Part shown: positions 27,572 through 36,631 of the stretch, piece after piece
Position numbering within the stretch: the stretch's first letter is position 1
Layout: every line of letters begins with the position of its first letter
NCBI GenBank assembly: GCA_036245095.1
Contig: BSWA01000003.1
Coordinates: 111,399-175,398, forward strand
Source: Improbicoccus devescovinae
GTDB lineage: Bacteria; Bacillota; Clostridia; Oscillospirales; Acutalibacteraceae
Length of the DNA stretch: 64,000 bases
Direction: 5' to 3'
The notes under the pieces: generated by a model
Databases searched by the model: none
What the model was told of the DNA's origin: nothing
The model's input: only the letters and a program-made list of their open reading frames with translations
Position numbers and translations under genes: made by a program

Positions 27572-28269
27572 AAACCTTTATGTTGGGCCCAAGATTGCTG
27601 GCTTGTGCAAATTTCATCAAAAATTCTAGAATAGCTGATATTGGCAGTGATCATGCGAAATTGCCTATTTGGCTTGCGATTAATTTTAAGATTAAACTCG
27701 CATTGGCTTGTGATATTAGTAACTTATGTATTAAACGGTGTTCTGAAAATATAAAAAAGCATAATTTAGGAGAAATCATAAAAACTAGGTTATCGGATGG
27801 CTTTGAAAATATTAATGAATTCGAAGTCGATGATATAGTAATATCGGGGTTGGGCGGCGATATTATTTCTAGGATATTGGGGAAGTGTTCTTGGGAAAAT
27901 AAAGCTGATAAAAAATTTATTATTCAACCTACATCAAAAATTTATGAATTAAGACGTTTTTTGGTTAATAATGGTTATAAAATTTTAAAAGAAATTGTTG
28001 TTCAAGAACGCAAAAGAATTTATGATATAATGCTCATAGGTTATACTGGGAATGTCTATTATTATAATGAATTGTACCCCTTTATTGGAGAAATATTTTT
28101 GTGTAAAAATACCAAAAATTTAATAAAATATTTAAATAATTTAATCAAAGATTTAGAAAACAAGTATCATGGTGCTTTAATTAAAAAAAACAACAAAAAA
28201 GAACAATTTTATAAAGAAATTTTGTACGAAATATTCAAAAAAAAGAGGATGATTTTAAATATTATTTAA
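27568..28269 (+). CDS. trmK: tRNA (adenine22-N1)-methyltransferase
   Basis: TrmK methylates A22 in the D loop of tRNA in Gram-positive bacteria. The 233-residue protein has the SAM motif IADIGSDHAKLPIWL and the catalytic-region IVISGLGGDIISRIL, then FIIQPTSKIYELRRFL. It overlaps the upstream scaffold gene by four bases (ATGA), so translation is coupled. The nif3-like gene follows with overlap, the standard trmK-nif3 pair of Firmicutes. Confidence 0.93.
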   Translation: MKTFMLGPRLLACANFIKNSRIADIGSDHAKLPIWLAINFKIKLALACDISNLCIKRCSENIKKHNLGEIIKTRLSDGFENINEFEVDDIVISGLGGDIISRILGKCSWENKADKKFIIQPTSKIYELRRFLVNNGYKILKEIVVQERKRIYDIMLIGYTGNVYYYNELYPFIGEIFLCKNTKNLIKYLNNLIKDLENKYHGALIKKNNKKEQFYKEILYEIFKKKRMILNII

Positions 28270-29005
28270 AAATATTTATGATTTTTTAAATTTGCTGGCT
28301 CCTTTCAATCTACAGGCTGATTTTGATAATTCGGGATTATTAATAGGTGCTTCAGATCAGCCCGTTAAGAGTATTTTGTTGGCTTTAGACATAACTTCTG
28401 AAGTCGTAGAAGAAGCAGTAAATTTAGGTGTGCAGCTTATAATTAGTCATCATCCAGTAATATTCAAGCCACTTAAACACATAGAGACAAATAGCCCAGT
28501 AGATATGCTGATAAAATCTGGCATTGGGGCTTTATGTGCCCATACTAATCTTGATTTTGCAGAGCATAATACGAGTGTCTGTTTATGTAATAAACTAGGA
28601 ATTAAAATTCGCGAAAAATTCGAGCTTTGCGGGGTGATCGGTGAATTTGATATAGAAATTACTACCAAAAAATTTATTGAAATTATAAAAAATATGTTAA
28701 ACTGTCAATCTTTTCGCTACACTGATTCGGGTAATTTAATAAAAAATGTTGCAATTGTCGCGGGTGCCGGTGGAGATTATATAAATTATATACTAAAAAA
28801 AGATGTTCAAGCATTTATTACTGGCGAAATTAAACACAATAAAATACTCGAAGCTAATTCGGCTGGAATTATGATTTTTGAGCTGGGTCACTATGTTTCG
28901 GAAAATGTAATTATGAGCTACTTATATGAAATTTTAAAAAATAAATTCAGTAATTTGGATATAATAATGTCAAGTGTCGTAAGTGATAAAATTTTTTATG
29001 CTTAA
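28259..29005 (+). CDS. Nif3-like dinuclear metal-centre protein
   Basis: A Nif3/YqfO family protein with LAPFNLQADFDNSGLLIG near the start, ISHHPVIFKPL, and metal ligands in AHTNLDFAEHN and ELGHYVSE. No ATG, GTG or TTG precedes the conserved start. The frame upstream of the first TTG (28292) reads LFKNIYDFLNLLAPFN, which belongs to the family. The likely initiator is ATA at 28259, ten bases after GAGG (28245-28248). That would overlap trmK by 11 bases. The role of Nif3 proteins is unsettled (GTP cyclohydrolase-like fold). At 248 residues it is the short form without the middle PII-like insert. Confidence 0.88.
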   Translation: MLFKNIYDFLNLLAPFNLQADFDNSGLLIGASDQPVKSILLALDITSEVVEEAVNLGVQLIISHHPVIFKPLKHIETNSPVDMLIKSGIGALCAHTNLDFAEHNTSVCLCNKLGIKIREKFELCGVIGEFDIEITTKKFIEIIKNMLNCQSFRYTDSGNLIKNVAIVAGAGGDYINYILKKDVQAFITGEIKHNKILEANSAGIMIFELGHYVSENVIMSYLYEILKNKFSNLDIIMSSVVSDKIFYA

Positions 29006-29023
29006 AAAATGAGGTGGTAATAA

Positions 29024-29815
29024 ATTACAAAAAAAGTTAAATTTATTAGTAATTTTTATATTTATTGTATATTTTTTATAATCTATATACCGATTTTTCT
29101 CCTGATTTTATATTCTTTTAATAAATTAAAATCTCGTACGGCTTGGGGCGGATTTACTCTGGATTGGTATAGATTTTTGTTTTCCGATACAGAAGTTATC
29201 CGGGCGTGTATTAATACTATGATAGTAGCAGTTTGTGCGTCGATAATTTCTACGATTTTAGGAGGATTGGCATGTATTGGTGTAGTTAATACTAATAAAA
29301 AAAACAATGTTTTATTAATTAATTTGACTAATATACCTATAATTAGTCCAGAAATAGTAACTGGCGTTTCCTCGATGTTATTTTTTGTATTTTTAAATAA
29401 AATTTCTGCATTATTTCGGCCTGGATTGTTTACATTGATAATTGTACACTCAACTTTTTGTGCGCCATATACTTTTTTAGCTATTTTTCCGAAAGTAAGA
29501 CAGATAATACCTCAGAATTTTGATGCTGCTCGAGATTTAGGGTGTTCTTCATTTCAAGCTTTTTTGAAAATAATACTTCCTGAAATAGTTCCAGGCATAA
29601 TTTCTGGTATAATGTTGGCGCTCGCTATGTCAATTGACGATTTTGTTATAAGTTATTTTACTTGTGGAAACATCCAAACATTGCCTGTTTTAATTTATTC
29701 TATGACTCGAAAGTCAATAAGCCCTGAAATCAATGCGCTTTCTAGTATAATTTTTTTAGTTGTGTTAATTCTTTTATTACTAGTAAATTTTATTAAAAAA
29801 TCTCAAAAAAAATAA
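29024..29815 (+). CDS. potC: Spermidine/putrescine ABC transporter permease PotC
   Basis: A 263-residue permease with six membrane segments. The start region reads IYIPIFLLILYSFN followed by WGGFTLDWYRFLFSD, the standard PotC beginning, and the EAA loop is AARDLGCSSFQAFLKIILPEI. No ATG, GTG or TTG exists upstream of this region. The frame opens after a stop at 29021-29023 with ATT at 29024, six bases after GAGGTGG (29011-29017). ATT is therefore the probable initiator. The ATPase potA and permease potB, normally upstream, are missing; nif3 is there instead. Confidence 0.92.
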   Translation: MTKKVKFISNFYIYCIFFIIYIPIFLLILYSFNKLKSRTAWGGFTLDWYRFLFSDTEVIRACINTMIVAVCASIISTILGGLACIGVVNTNKKNNVLLINLTNIPIISPEIVTGVSSMLFFVFLNKISALFRPGLFTLIIVHSTFCAPYTFLAIFPKVRQIIPQNFDAARDLGCSSFQAFLKIILPEIVPGIISGIMLALAMSIDDFVISYFTCGNIQTLPVLIYSMTRKSISPEINALSSIIFLVVLILLLLVNFIKKSQKK

Positions 29816-29863
29816 TTTTTTATGTTAGATTTAAATAAAAAATATTTGTAAAGGGATGTATAA

Positions 29864-31045
29864 ATGAAATTTAAATTTTTAAAAAATAAAATTATAATTA
29901 TATCTTTAATATTTTTATTATTATTTTTGAGTGTATATTATTTTAAAAATTTAAACAAAAAACATGAGCAAACGTCTGCTGTAATAAATGTTTATAATTG
30001 GGGAGCTTTTATGGCGGTTGGCTCAGATGGCGGAGTAAATATTAATAAGCAATTTACTAGAGAAACTGGAATTAAAGTTAATTATTCTACCTATCAAAGT
30101 AATGAGGAAATGTACGCTAAAATTATGGGCGGTGGCACAGATTATGACTTGATTATTCCGTCGGATTATATGATTGCTAATCTTATAAAAAAAGACAAAT
30201 TGGCTGAAATTAATTTTGAAAATATCCCAAATTATGTTAATATTGACGATGCTCATAGGAATTTGGATTTTGATCCTGAAAATAAATACTCAGTCCCATA
30301 CTCTTGGGGGTTTTTAGGTATTTTTTATAATGAAAAATATGTCCGTGAAGACGTGAGTTGGGATATGCTTTGGAATGAGAAATATAAAAATAAAATTTTG
30401 TTGGTCGATAGTTTGCGCGATATGTTCGCGATTTCTTTAATACGACTCGGTAAAAATGTAAATAGTCACGTTTCTTCCGATTGGCATGATGCCGCAAATG
30501 AACTTAAACTGCAACGCCCTATTGTTCAGAATTATATAGTTGATCAAATTTTTGATAAACTTAATATTGAAGAAGCATATATTGCACCGTTTTATTTTGT
30601 TAATAATATTAACGAAATTTTTAGTAATAAATATATAAAATTTGGTGTTCCTAAGGAAGGCACTAATAAATTTGTCGATTCTGTGTGTATATTGAAAAGT
30701 TCAAAAAATAAAAAAGAGGCTGAAACTTATATAAATTTTTTGTGCAGACAAGATATAGCTTATGAAAATGTAAAAGTTACTGGCTATCTTACGCCTAATT
30801 CCGAAGTTGTTAAAAAAATGCCTTCTAATATTTATGATATTATTAAAAAAGTGAAAAATATTCAAGTCTACACAGCGCTTCCCGATGATATAAATAAACT
30901 TTCAGATGAACTCTGGGTTTACGTTAAATCTGGGCAGGAGGATTCGCATATTGACAAAATATTTTTTATTTCTATTATATTATGTCTTTTGTTTATGCAT
31001 ATTTCACTTTTTTTAAAAGAAAAAACGTTTAAATTTTGGGAATAA
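29864..31045 (+). CDS. potD: PotD-like polyamine-binding protein with two anchors
   Basis: A 393-residue binding protein of the PotD family: VYNWGAFM, GIKVNYSTYQSNEEMYAKI, DLIIPSDYMI and VPYSWGFLGI. It captures spermidine or putrescine outside the cell for PotBC-PotA. The N-terminal hydrophobic segment (about 10-27) has no lipobox cysteine, so it is a membrane anchor rather than a lipoprotein signal. After the usual end near 355 (ELWVYVK) there is an extra C-terminal membrane segment FFISIILCLLFMHISLFL. The double anchoring is unusual. Confidence 0.9.
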   Translation: MKFKFLKNKIIIISLIFLLLFLSVYYFKNLNKKHEQTSAVINVYNWGAFMAVGSDGGVNINKQFTRETGIKVNYSTYQSNEEMYAKIMGGGTDYDLIIPSDYMIANLIKKDKLAEINFENIPNYVNIDDAHRNLDFDPENKYSVPYSWGFLGIFYNEKYVREDVSWDMLWNEKYKNKILLVDSLRDMFAISLIRLGKNVNSHVSSDWHDAANELKLQRPIVQNYIVDQIFDKLNIEEAYIAPFYFVNNINEIFSNKYIKFGVPKEGTNKFVDSVCILKSSKNKKEAETYINFLCRQDIAYENVKVTGYLTPNSEVVKKMPSNIYDIIKKVKNIQVYTALPDDINKLSDELWVYVKSGQEDSHIDKIFFISIILCLLFMHISLFLKEKTFKFWE

Positions 31046-31069
31046 TACTTAAAAGAGGTTTGAATTTAT

Positions 31070-32053
31070 ATGTCAATATGGTCGGAATCTCCAGAGATAA
31101 TTAGAAACTTTTTGGTGTATTTGAAAAATGTGAAAAATAAATCTGATAAAACAATTAGTGAGTATTTTTTTGATCTTAGAACCTTTTTTAGATATTATAG
31201 CGTGCGCGATAATTTAAATATTGTTAAAAATGATCAAAAATTTGCTGAAATTTGTATTAATTATGTTAATTTATATGTAATTAAAAAAATTAATAATATC
31301 GAAATTTTAGAATATATAAATTTTTTGTCTCAGTATAGAGCCAATAAAGCTAGTACTAGAGCACGAAAAATTTCAAGTCTTAAATCTTTTTTTAGATATT
31401 TGTCACAAAATTTAGAGCTAATTAATAAAAATCCTGTTGAAAATATAGAAAGCACGAAAATTAAAAAGTCACTTCCTAAATTTTTGGATCTAGACCAATG
31501 TAAACAATTATTAGAATCTGTGAAAAATATTTCTAGTAAAAATGCTCTGAGAGACTATTGTATAATTTTATTTTTTTTAAATTGTGGTATGAGACTTTCG
31601 GAATTAGTAGGTATTAATATAAATGACATAAACTCTGATGGTTCTGTCAGAATTTTAGGAAAAGGTAACAAAGAACGCATAATTTATTTGCCAACTTCCT
31701 GCTTAGAGGCTCTGGAAAATTATAAGCATGTTAGAAATATTGCGACCGGGAAAGATAAATATGCTTTGTTTACTAGTCGTAATAGACGAAGATTAAGTGT
31801 AAAAACTGTTCAGTTTTTTATAAAAAAATATTTTATGATTTCAGGGCTTTCAAGTTATAATTTTTCTGTGCATAAACTTCGACATACTGCTGCTACTCTT
31901 ATGTACCAGCATAGTAACGTTGATATTAAAATTTTAAAAGAAATTTTAGGGCACGAAAATATTGCTACAACAGAAATTTATACGCATACTTCTAGTAAAT
32001 TTGTTAAAGAAGCATTGGAGTCAAATCCTCTTGCTAAATTAAAAATAAATTAA
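31070..32053 (+). CDS. Tyrosine recombinase of the XerC/XerD type
   Basis: A 327-residue site-specific recombinase. The N-terminal SAM-like domain (about 10-125) binds the core site; the catalytic domain carries Arg in NCGMRLSELVG, the beta-hairpin Lys in GKGNKERIIYLP, HKLRHTAATLM, and LGHENIATTEIYTH with the nucleophilic Tyr. Xer recombinases resolve chromosome dimers at dif. No dif-like site is recognised here. Mobile elements can carry similar enzymes, but no element borders are seen. AGAGG precedes the ATG. Confidence 0.92.
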   Translation: MSIWSESPEIIRNFLVYLKNVKNKSDKTISEYFFDLRTFFRYYSVRDNLNIVKNDQKFAEICINYVNLYVIKKINNIEILEYINFLSQYRANKASTRARKISSLKSFFRYLSQNLELINKNPVENIESTKIKKSLPKFLDLDQCKQLLESVKNISSKNALRDYCIILFFLNCGMRLSELVGININDINSDGSVRILGKGNKERIIYLPTSCLEALENYKHVRNIATGKDKYALFTSRNRRRLSVKTVQFFIKKYFMISGLSSYNFSVHKLRHTAATLMYQHSNVDIKILKEILGHENIATTEIYTHTSSKFVKEALESNPLAKLKIN

Positions 32054-32056
32054 AAT

Positions 32057-33271
32057 TTAAAAAAATGCCTGTGTCCCCATGAACAAAATTTCATCGTTAT
32101 TATTTTTAATAAAATAAGTAAATGGTGAATCAGCAGTGAATTCATAAGGCGGAGTTGGTAGCTTAAAACTTGTTGTTCTAATTTTCATAGCAGTAGCAGC
32201 CGCGGCCTCTGTACCTTTTTCGTTAATTTCAATAAAAGTTTTTTGAATAATATCATCAATATATGGTTTTTCACTAGATTTAATCATATCTTGCAGTTCA
32301 GCGGAAGAACTAAAAGCTTTAGTTATTCCTATCGAGTTTAAATATTCTTTTAAATTATTAATCTCTGTTTCTTGTTTGAATTTAGGTAATTTTACTTTCA
32401 CTTTGTGTTTTCTTTTATGCTCAAATGCAAGATTTATGTTATCTTGATTTAACTCTTTTTCGGGCTTCGGCAAAATGATACACATGCTTAAGCCAGAGTT
32501 TTTATACTCCATTTCTAAAAATTTAAGATTCGAATCTTCATAATAATTAAATGAATTTTCTTGACACATAAAATCTGTTTGAACAATTTTACCGTCTTTG
32601 TTAGTAAAATCATGTTTTATTGTGTTATCCTTTTTAAACTCATATTTCCAGTCATCTTTAAAATAAATAGCATTGACTAAACAAGCTAGGAAATCATTGG
32701 TGTTAATTATATTTTTGATTTTATCATGAGTTTTAGAACTAACCCAATTGTTTATTCTATTAACAGCTGTACCATTGTCAACTTTTATTAAATCAGCATT
32801 AAATTTTTTTCGTATATTATTAACATAATTTTCTTTGAATTCAGCTGTATTATCGTAAGAAGTGTTCAAAAAAACAGAATTTGCCATGTTTATCTGACTT
32901 TGTGAACCAAGTTTTTCTAAAAATTTTTTTACTTCATCATTTGCGGTTTCGAGATCTTCTATCTTAAAAGCTTTTAAAATCTCATTGCGAGTATCGCCCG
33001 TGGCACCGTTAGCTAGAAGCATGAGTGCCATTTTTAAACTGTATGGCGAAATCATGAAATTTCTGTTTATCGACATAAAATTTAGAATTTTAAAATTAAA
33101 ATCATTGATATAATCTTTTTTATTTGATTCACTTATGCTATATTTTGTACCGTTTTTTTTGTTGCCTATCATAGTCATTCCAGAAGTTTTATTGGGAATT
33201 ATTGATAATATTAGTGCTATCGAAGTTGTACATATTTTTTTTATTTTTTGGAAAAAATTCATGCAATTCAC
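32057..33271 (-). CDS. Secreted serpin protease inhibitor
   Basis: A 404-residue serpin with an N-terminal signal peptide (about 1-30). Serpin signatures include NFMISPYSLKMALMLLANGA, NAIYFKDDWKYEF, and the closing SPFTYFIKNNNDEILFMG. The hinge EKGTEAAAATAM fits an inhibitory serpin (small residues P14-P9, Thr at P8). Counting from the hinge Glu as P17, P1-P1' is Thr-Ser within IRTTSFK. Bacterial serpins trap proteases of hosts or neighbours in gut habitats. The gene ends three bases from the convergent recombinase. No protease gene is next to it. Confidence 0.94.
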   Translation of the reverse strand: MNCMNFFQKIKKICTTSIALILSIIPNKTSGMTMIGNKKNGTKYSISESNKKDYINDFNFKILNFMSINRNFMISPYSLKMALMLLANGATGDTRNEILKAFKIEDLETANDEVKKFLEKLGSQSQINMANSVFLNTSYDNTAEFKENYVNNIRKKFNADLIKVDNGTAVNRINNWVSSKTHDKIKNIINTNDFLACLVNAIYFKDDWKYEFKKDNTIKHDFTNKDGKIVQTDFMCQENSFNYYEDSNLKFLEMEYKNSGLSMCIILPKPEKELNQDNINLAFEHKRKHKVKVKLPKFKQETEINNLKEYLNSIGITKAFSSSAELQDMIKSSEKPYIDDIIQKTFIEINEKGTEAAAATAMKIRTTSFKLPTPPYEFTADSPFTYFIKNNNDEILFMGTQAFF

Positions 33272-33292
33272 ATCCTTTGTTTTAATGAAAAT

Positions 33293-34135
33293 TTAATATA
33301 CACCTGAAAAAACTTTAACTGCTTCGCCTCGCATTAAAATATTGGTGTCTTTATATTCTATGAATAATTTGCTTTTGGGGAAATTGACTGTAATTTCATT
33401 GTTTTTATCAAAAAAATTGTTGACAATACATGCGGCAACTGCTGCACAAGCGCCTGTGCCACAAGCTAAAGTCTCTCCGCTTCCTCGCTCGTAAACACGA
33501 ATTTTTATGGCTTTTTCTGGAGTTCGTGCAATTTCTACAAATTCCACGTTAACGCCCTTTGGGAAATATCCGGATGTTTGAACGGTTTTTCCAATTTTTG
33601 TAACATCAATTTTTGAAACATCGTCAACAAATATGACACAATGTGGATTCCCCATTGATATACATGTAATTTCTAGATCTAATTCATAAATTTTAATAAG
33701 ATAATTTATTATTTTTGTGAGAATTTTATCAAAATTTGAAACTGGAATTTTATCGGGCTTGAAAATCGGGGGGCCCATATTAACTTCTATTAGAGATTTT
33801 GTAGGATCGGATTCTAAAATTTTTAAGTATTTTATACCAGATTTAGTCTCAATTGTGCATTCTTTTTTGTTTATTTTTTTTTCATCATACAAGTATTTTG
33901 CAACACATCTTATGCCATTACCACACATATTGCCTTCACTACCGTCGGCATTGAAAATGCGCATTTTCGCGTCGGCTATGTTCGATGGCAAAATTAATAT
34001 CAACCCATCACCACCAATACCAAAATGTCTATCGGAAATTTTTTGGGATAACTCTGATGGGTTCAGAATGGGATTTTCAAAGCAATTTATATATATATAA
34101 TCATTTCCACAAGCTTGATATTTGTAAAAATCCAA
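33293..34135 (-). CDS. dapF: Diaminopimelate epimerase
   Basis: DapF interconverts LL- and meso-diaminopimelate for peptidoglycan and lysine. The 280-residue enzyme has both catalytic cysteines, in GNMCGNGIRC (about 74) and LACGTGACAAV (about 225), and the ligand regions FNADGSEGNM and ERGSGE. The start MDFYKYQACGNDYIY is typical and AAGGAGG lies upstream. It indicates a DAP-type cell wall. No other dap gene is adjacent. Confidence 0.97.
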   Translation of the reverse strand: MDFYKYQACGNDYIYINCFENPILNPSELSQKISDRHFGIGGDGLILILPSNIADAKMRIFNADGSEGNMCGNGIRCVAKYLYDEKKINKKECTIETKSGIKYLKILESDPTKSLIEVNMGPPIFKPDKIPVSNFDKILTKIINYLIKIYELDLEITCISMGNPHCVIFVDDVSKIDVTKIGKTVQTSGYFPKGVNVEFVEIARTPEKAIKIRVYERGSGETLACGTGACAAVAACIVNNFFDKNNEITVNFPKSKLFIEYKDTNILMRGEAVKVFSGVY

Positions 34136-34304
34136 ATTGCAAACCTCCTTATTTATAATTATATTATAACAATTTTTAAAAGCAATATAATTAAAAAAAA
34201 TTAGTCTTTTATCTACTTGGGAAATAAATTAAATGCCTATTTGTATATGCATACTCTTGTGTTTATAATTAATTCTAAAATTTAGTATAATTTTGTAAAA
34301 AAAA

Positions 34305-34333
34305 TTGACAATATTATTTTGATGTTATATAAT
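34305..34333 (+). promoter_or_regulatory. Perfect consensus sigma-A promoter
   Basis: TTGACA at 34305-34310 and TATAAT at 34328-34333 are separated by exactly 17 bases. Its start point would be near 34340, about 48 bases before the ATG of the anchored protein at 34388. Confidence 0.85.
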
Positions 34334-34387
34334 TTATTCCAAGAATGAGTAATTTAAAATAAATTATTAAAAGGATTTGAAGTTTGA

Positions 34388-35485
34388 ATGTTTAAAAAAA
34401 TATATGATAAAAAAATAATTTCATTACTTGTATGTTTAGGACTTTTTCAATATTCTGTTTGTCCGGTAATTCAAAGTAAAAAAACACAAAGCACAATATC
34501 AAATAAACTGACAAAATCTTCTTATGTCATTAGAAAGTGGATTCAAGAACATAAGTTATTATTAGCTGGCGGTGCCTTGCTTTCTTTGTATGCGTATTAT
34601 ATTTATGGCCAAATGTCAAATTTTGATGATCAGTATTGCTCATTGTTAAATAAATCATCATGCATACGTGTTCTTCCAGAAACCGATATACTTAAAAAAA
34701 ATTTTGTAACTCCGCGCAACACCGTAAAAATAAATTTTTTATTTGATGGCAACAAACAAATTATATTTGATAAATGCGAAAGAAAAGAAAATTCTCCCGA
34801 TGGTGATAGACTGTTTATTTATTTTTGTAATGGCTCACACTCTCCAACGTATGAAATTAAACAAGTAAATGATGCCTTAGACAAGGGGGATTCAGTATTT
34901 ATTTTTAAAGGCATATATTTCAAGTCAGTTAGTTCTATACGAACCATTAATCTTAGGGGGAAAATTTCGTCAGCAACGAAATCCCCGTCAAATTTTGATA
35001 AAGATGAAGCAAAATTAATGGCCAAAATTTCAGATAAAATTTCCAAATATGTTCATAAATATTATCCAAATAAAAAAGTAGTTATATATGGAACTAATTA
35101 TAATTCAATATTTGCTAGTAAAGTGGCTTTGGAGTTGGCGAAAGTGCAGGAACATCCAGTAACTGTTATACTTAATAAACCTAAAGAAGGCGAAAAATTA
35201 TCTCGTGTATATAAAGATATGCGTGCAGAAAGTTTATTTTCGGCAAAAAAACAGGCCCTATGTTCGTATTATATTCAATGTTTATTAAGAAGCCGTTTAA
35301 ATTTAGAACAAATTTTCAAACAACTGGCAGAACTCAAAAATAATTCATCTCGTCCACAAGTTGTGGTATTAGCAGATGCTAGCTGGGCCGATTATGCAAA
35401 ATATACAAAAATACTTATTGAATCAAAAGTTGATTATAAAGTACATTCGCAAAATGATTTTAATTTTAATAGTATCAATAATTAA
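34388..35485 (+). CDS. Membrane-anchored protein with degenerate hydrolase-like fold
   Basis: A 365-residue protein with two hydrophobic segments near the start (about 10-28 and 57-74). The outer part begins with strands such as NTVKINFLFDGNKQIIF, and then RLFIYFCNGSH, GDSVFIFKGIYF and KVVIYGTNYNSIFASKVALEL follow in the order of an alpha/beta hydrolase core. The last would be the nucleophile elbow, normally GxSxG; here it reads GTNYN, without the serine. If the fold is right, it is a pseudo-enzyme. No family match is certain. It has the strongest promoter in the window and precedes another anchored protein. Confidence 0.7.
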   Translation: MFKKIYDKKIISLLVCLGLFQYSVCPVIQSKKTQSTISNKLTKSSYVIRKWIQEHKLLLAGGALLSLYAYYIYGQMSNFDDQYCSLLNKSSCIRVLPETDILKKNFVTPRNTVKINFLFDGNKQIIFDKCERKENSPDGDRLFIYFCNGSHSPTYEIKQVNDALDKGDSVFIFKGIYFKSVSSIRTINLRGKISSATKSPSNFDKDEAKLMAKISDKISKYVHKYYPNKKVVIYGTNYNSIFASKVALELAKVQEHPVTVILNKPKEGEKLSRVYKDMRAESLFSAKKQALCSYYIQCLLRSRLNLEQIFKQLAELKNNSSRPQVVVLADASWADYAKYTKILIESKVDYKVHSQNDFNFNSINN

Positions 35486-35562
35486 ATTATTTTAATTTTT
35501 TTTATTTTTAGTATAATACAGTTTACTTACAGATGAAACAATTATAAAGAGATGTTGTTGTT

Positions 35563-36624
35563 ATGAATAAAAAAATATCAAAAATTTTATTAATTTTATT
35601 TATTTTGAATATTAATACTTATCCGAATATCTCTGCGGCTAATGTAAAAAAAGTAAATACAACTACAAATAAACGGATAAAAAAACCCGAAAAAATTCCT
35701 ATGCAAATTGGAATCAAACATATTTTATTAGGTCTGGGATGCCTCGGGGCCTCAGTATTGCTGGCGTTAAAGCTTTGGAATTTTATGAACCCTGATAAAT
35801 TTTATAAAAACATTAAAAACAGTTCAGGGAGTATTTTAGATTTCCAACCTGAAGTACAGCCATATGATTGTACCAATGATAGAGTATCAATCACAGTACA
35901 TACTGTTTATGATGGAGCTAGTTTATTTCATACACATAGGTTTGATGTAAATTCACAAACAACAACTATAAACCAAATTCGTGCACTTGCAATTGAATTA
36001 TTCGAACAAGATTTTGGCACTAAAGTTTTTTTAGATACGAATAATAATTTTAGAGACAATATAAAATTTAAAGCGGTATCGTCTCCAGAAACCAAAGGGA
36101 ATGAAAATATTGACCCAAATGAGAATTCTACTGTAAAGGCATTCTTGGACCGCAATAAAACTCTTACTTTTGTGATTAAAAAAGAATTATATTCTATTTC
36201 ACCTCCAACCACTTGTTTTCCCTCAAATAAAAATGTAAAGGTTAAGATAAAACAAATTTATCATAAAGCTGGGCCGAAATCCGACAAAAAAGAAGAAACG
36301 ATCACTACAACTACCTTTAATACTATTAGGCCTGATGCTATACCTTACGAAGGTTTAAAAATTGTTAATGAAGAAATATTTGGGAACTTATCGGTCTTTA
36401 ACATTGAGCAATTATTACAAAAAGAAACTTCTATGTTAACATACATTCTAAAGACAAAGGACAAAGATAAACAGCGTAAATCAGCTGTTATTCTTTCATT
36501 ACCTGTGAATAATGAAGACAACGCTAATATAAAAAATAAACAAGAAGAACAACAAGCCGACTTAGAAGAAATTATGAAGAGTGATAACTTACAATTAACT
36601 ATTAAAATTACAAAAAATAAATGA
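35563..36624 (+). CDS. Anchored protein with two probable beta-grasp domains
   Basis: A 353-residue protein with a signal peptide (cut near ISA-AN, about 25) and a second membrane segment (ILLGLGCLGASVLLALKLW, about 54-72). The outer part seems to be a duplicated domain. Both units start with a beta strand (VSITVHTVYD; VKVKIKQIYH), continue through a TTT segment into a helix (TTTINQIRALAIELF; TTTTFNTIRPDAIPY), and end with a strand near LTFVIKKE or LQLTIKITK. The order resembles ubiquitin-like beta-grasp domains. It stands eight bases before rsmH, so they may share a transcript. Function unknown. Confidence 0.68.
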   Translation: MNKKISKILLILFILNINTYPNISAANVKKVNTTTNKRIKKPEKIPMQIGIKHILLGLGCLGASVLLALKLWNFMNPDKFYKNIKNSSGSILDFQPEVQPYDCTNDRVSITVHTVYDGASLFHTHRFDVNSQTTTINQIRALAIELFEQDFGTKVFLDTNNNFRDNIKFKAVSSPETKGNENIDPNENSTVKAFLDRNKTLTFVIKKELYSISPPTTCFPSNKNVKVKIKQIYHKAGPKSDKKEETITTTTFNTIRPDAIPYEGLKIVNEEIFGNLSVFNIEQLLQKETSMLTYILKTKDKDKQRKSAVILSLPVNNEDNANIKNKQEEQQADLEEIMKSDNLQLTIKITKNK

Positions 36625-36631
36625 GGATTAA

